This document shows positions 61,531-64,000 of a DNA stretch of 64,000 nt, piece after piece. A program made the position numbers and the translations under genes. Under the pieces are notes generated by a model, which did no database searches, was not told the DNA's origin, and saw nothing but the letters and a program-made list of their open reading frames with translations. Every line of letters begins with the position of its first letter. The first letter of the stretch is position 1. Source of the stretch: CANMIH01 sp049116335 (GTDB lineage Bacteria > Pseudomonadota > Alphaproteobacteria > Rhodobacterales > Rhodobacteraceae); NCBI GenBank assembly GCA_049116335.1, contig JAGDYZ010000009.1, forward strand, positions 62,001 through 126,000, in the 5' to 3' direction.

Positions 61531-62499
61531 CTATTCTAAACGATCCGCCAACCAGTTGCGGAGCAAAAAATGCGCAATTGCACCATCTCTGGGGGCCCAG
61601 ATTTCTGGATGTTCGCCAGCAAAGGCCCGGGCCACCTCCTCACGGCTGACCCAGCGCGCATCTTCAAGCTCATGCCGGTCAATTTGCAGCGCATCGCTCA
61701 CAGCATCCCCATGACATCCAATCATCAACGAGGTCGGAAATGCCCAGGGTTGGCTGGCCAGGTACCGCACAGGGCCGACATGGACCCCGGCCTCTTCCAT
61801 CACCTCGCGGCGCACCGCCGCCTCAAGGGTTTCTCCCGGCTCCACAAACCCCGCCAAACAGGAATACATTCCTTCGGGCCACCCCGGCGACCGCCCCAGC
61901 AAGGTCTTGTTGCCCCGCGTGATCAACATGATGACCACCGGATCCGTGCGCGGAAAATGTTGTGTGCCGCAGCTTGGACAGGACCGCTGCCAACCTGACA
62001 TGGCGACCTCGGACTCCGATCCGCATTTGGCACAAAACCCATGGCTGTCGTGCCAGGAAAACAGCGCCTTCGCCGTAGCAGCCAATTCGGCATCCCGCGG
62101 CGACAACTGGGTCATGATCTGCCGCAGCTCGGCAAAATGCTCACCCTCGGCACAGCTTGGGTGACGTTGTTCGGTGTGGTCAATAAACCCGCCCAGCGCC
62201 TGGGCATCCAATCCCTCAGGCTCCCAGACCGACATATCCAGGGCAAAGGTGGCAGCCCCATCTTCACGTCCCATCAGCACCGGCAATCCCGGTGCCTCAC
62301 CCAACAACGGATGCCCCAAGGGTACGCGGACAAGTCGTAAAGGATCGCCAGCCACAACAAGAGGTTTGCCCCGCCACAGCACAATTGCCCGCGACCGCGG
62401 ATCAGACAGAGCCTCGGCCAGAGCGCCGCTATCGCCGCGCAACTCTGCCGCCCGATCGAGGGCCGATCCTCCAAAGGTTACCTGTTCTGCATGTAGCAT
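61531..62499 (-). CDS. nudC: NADH/NAD diphosphatase (Nudix, NudC)
   Basis: The 322-residue protein has a zinc ribbon (C156, C159, C174, C177) and a Nudix box at 217-239 (GFVEPGETLEAAVRREVMEEAG). The SQPWAFP motif at 249-255 is diagnostic for NudC, which hydrolyses NADH and removes NAD caps from RNA. Length is greater than the E. coli enzyme because of the N-terminal domain. Confidence 0.93.
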   Translation of the reverse strand: MLHAEQVTFGGSALDRAAELRGDSGALAEALSDPRSRAIVLWRGKPLVVAGDPLRLVRVPLGHPLLGEAPGLPVLMGREDGAATFALDMSVWEPEGLDAQALGGFIDHTEQRHPSCAEGEHFAELRQIMTQLSPRDAELAATAKALFSWHDSHGFCAKCGSESEVAMSGWQRSCPSCGTQHFPRTDPVVIMLITRGNKTLLGRSPGWPEGMYSCLAGFVEPGETLEAAVRREVMEEAGVHVGPVRYLASQPWAFPTSLMIGCHGDAVSDALQIDRHELEDARWVSREEVARAFAGEHPEIWAPRDGAIAHFLLRNWLADRLE

Positions 62500-62705
62500 C
62501 TTTGCGCCCCACCTGTTTTTTCCGCACCATGCCCAGCGGGCGCACGGTATGCAAATTAATATGGTTAAAATTGGTGTAACCCTCTCTCAGATCAAGAGGA
62601 ATATCCCGCAAAGGTTGAGTTTGTTTTTATCTTCGCCGCGTGTCACACTCTTGATGGGAAAGACATGCGATATGAATTTTGAAACTTATTTTTGCGAGGT
62701 GCCCA

Positions 62706-64000
62706 ATGACCCTGTCTAAGACCCCCACCCTGTCCCGCCGTCAATTTCTTGCGGGCACCACCGCCGGAACGGCCCTGATCACGCTGCATCCCTATTCTGC
62801 AGCAGCCGCCACCAATCAGGCCCACCTGCGCATTCTCGAAACCACCGACATTCACGTGCACGTCTATCCGTACGATTATTACTCGGACAAACCCCGTGAC
62901 ACGGTAGGGCTGTCGCGCACCGCCTCTATCATCAATGAGATCCGGTCCGAGGCCACAAATTCGCTATTGGTCGACAACGGCGATTTCCTGCAGGGCAACC
63001 CCATGGGCGATTACATCGCCTATGAACGCGGCATGAAAGAGGGGGACATGCACCCCATCATCACCGCGATGAACACCCTTGGCTATGATGCCGCAACTAT
63101 AGGCAACCACGAATTCAACTACGGTCTCGATTTCTTGATGAAATCCATGGCCGGTGCGGATTTCCCCGTGGTGCTGGCCAATCTAGCCAAAACCCAAGGC
63201 GCCAACCCGCGCGCGGATGAGACCCTGTTCAAACCCTACGCGATCCTTGACCGCCAGTTGACAGACGGCGCCGGCAACACCCACCCAATCAAAGTGGGCG
63301 TGATTGGATTTACCCCGCCGCAGGTGATGAACTGGGACCGCCGCCATCTTGAGGGCAATGTATCTGCGCGCGACATTGTTGAGACTGCCAAGGCCTATGT
63401 GCCTGAAATAAAAGAACAAGGCGCCGATATCATCATTGCGCTCTCGCATTCTGGCATCGGCGCGGCGGATCATGAAGACGGCATGGAAAATGCCGCGGTA
63501 CCCTTGGCTGCAGTTGATGGAATTGACGCGCTGGTCACCGGTCACTCACACCTTGTCTTCCCCTCGCCCACCTATGCAGAGTTCGCAGGTGTGGATGTGG
63601 CGAAAGGCACCATTCATGGTAAAGCCGCCACCATGGGGGGATTCTGGGGATCGCACCTCGGGGTGATCGATCTGCTCTTGGAACGTGACGGCAACGCCTG
63701 GCGTGTGGTCACCACCACCTCCGAAGCGCGCCCGATTTCCAAACGCAACGAAGACCGCTCCATCACCGCATTGGTTGACGATGACGCCGCGGTTCTGGCC
63801 TCGGTCAAACAAGACCACGAAGAAACCCTGGCCTATGTGCGCCGCGCCGTGGGCAAAACCAGCGCACCCTTGCATTCCTATTTCGCCCTCGTGGCGGATG
63901 ACCCGTCGGTCCAGATCGTCTCAATAGCCCAGAAATGGTACGTCGAACAACTGCTTGCGGGCAGTGAGTATGCCGGCCTGCCGGTGCTGTCGGCTGCGGC
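62706..64000 (+). CDS. cpdB: Tat-exported 2',3'-cyclic-nucleotide 2'-phosphodiesterase/3'-nucleotidase (3' truncated)
   Basis: The open frame from ATG 62706 continues past the window end for at least 431 residues. The N-terminus holds a twin-arginine signal (SRRQFLAGTTAGTAL). The calcineurin-like phosphoesterase domain has ETTDIHVHVY, LLVDNGDFLQGNP, TIGNHEFNYGLDFL and DALVTGHSHLVFP, the metal-binding motifs of the 5'-nucleotidase/CpdB family. It degrades extracellular nucleotides in the periplasm. No stop is seen; the C-terminal 5'-nucleotidase domain lies outside. The region 62500-62705 contains no gene. Confidence 0.88.
   Translation, partial: MTLSKTPTLSRRQFLAGTTAGTALITLHPYSAAAATNQAHLRILETTDIHVHVYPYDYYSDKPRDTVGLSRTASIINEIRSEATNSLLVDNGDFLQGNPMGDYIAYERGMKEGDMHPIITAMNTLGYDAATIGNHEFNYGLDFLMKSMAGADFPVVLANLAKTQGANPRADETLFKPYAILDRQLTDGAGNTHPIKVGVIGFTPPQVMNWDRRHLEGNVSARDIVETAKAYVPEIKEQGADIIIALSHSGIGAADHEDGMENAAVPLAAVDGIDALVTGHSHLVFPSPTYAEFAGVDVAKGTIHGKAATMGGFWGSHLGVIDLLLERDGNAWRVVTTTSEARPISKRNEDRSITALVDDDAAVLASVKQDHEETLAYVRRAVGKTSAPLHSYFALVADDPSVQIVSIAQKWYVEQLLAGSEYAGLPVLSAA

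Noticed and set aside
1..64000. CRISPR array, insertion sequence or prophage
   Set aside because: No regularly spaced repeats, transposase, integrase or phage structural genes were found.

Overview
The window looks like a chromosomal segment of a marine alphaproteobacterium of the Roseobacter group (Rhodobacteraceae). This is inferred from gene content and style, not from a marker gene: methyltransferases of the trimethylamine/betaine type, a GcvT-fused FAD demethylase, a beta-oxidation operon led by MerR regulators, a che operon with CheD and no CheZ, tad pilus genes, dense gene packing with many ATGA overlaps, and moderately high GC. No insertion sequence, prophage, CRISPR array or rRNA was seen.

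Layout. 1-2.1 kb: end of a Flp/tad pilus locus (TPR protein, prepilin peptidase, AAA ATPase). 2.2-6.4 kb: a tRNA with CAU anticodon and small housekeeping genes (DUF2478, CbiX-like chelatase, NnrU), then a glpK-DUF4202 operon on the minus strand. 6.4-10.4 kb: a signalling module of a LuxR-type response regulator divergent from a secreted molybdopterin-fold protein and a hybrid histidine kinase. 10.4-16.8 kb: an SMP-30 lactonase, then a branched-chain-type ABC transporter operon led by a stand-alone RAM domain and closed by a convergent TetR gene. 17.2-23.8 kb: a chemotaxis operon (STAS, CheY, CheA, CheW, CheR, CheY, unknown protein, CheB, CheD) with a clear terminator. 23.8-27 kb: a SelD fusion convergent with tRNA 2-selenouridine synthase. 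27-31 kb: tRNA-Phe, trpB, a MATE exporter and two PaaI thioesterases. 31-41.3 kb: two MerR regulators and a fatty acyl-CoA oxidation operon (two acyl-CoA dehydrogenases, GST, thiolase, cupin and NTF2-like proteins, FadB). 41.4-43.8 kb: glpD divergent from glpR.

43.9-55 kb is a probable methylated-amine catabolic island: two MttB-superfamily methyltransferases without pyrrolysine, a GcvT/FAD demethylase, two VOC proteins, a Gfo/Idh/MocA oxidoreductase, a TetR regulator and a polar amino-acid-type ABC transporter, with several operator-like palindromes. 55-61 kb: a rhodanese and then a three-gene secreted set (trypsin-like/SH3b protease, diheme cytochrome with a DUF4384-like tail, OmpA-like protein). 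61-64 kb: SRPBCC protein, NADH pyrophosphatase NudC and the start of a Tat-exported 2',3'-cyclic nucleotide phosphodiesterase.

The strongest candidates for undescribed biology are the protease/cytochrome/OmpA triad, the corrinoid-orphan MttB island, and the unknown protein with a degenerate CheB receiver in the che operon. Family assignments rest on recognised motifs and memory of protein families; no database search was run.
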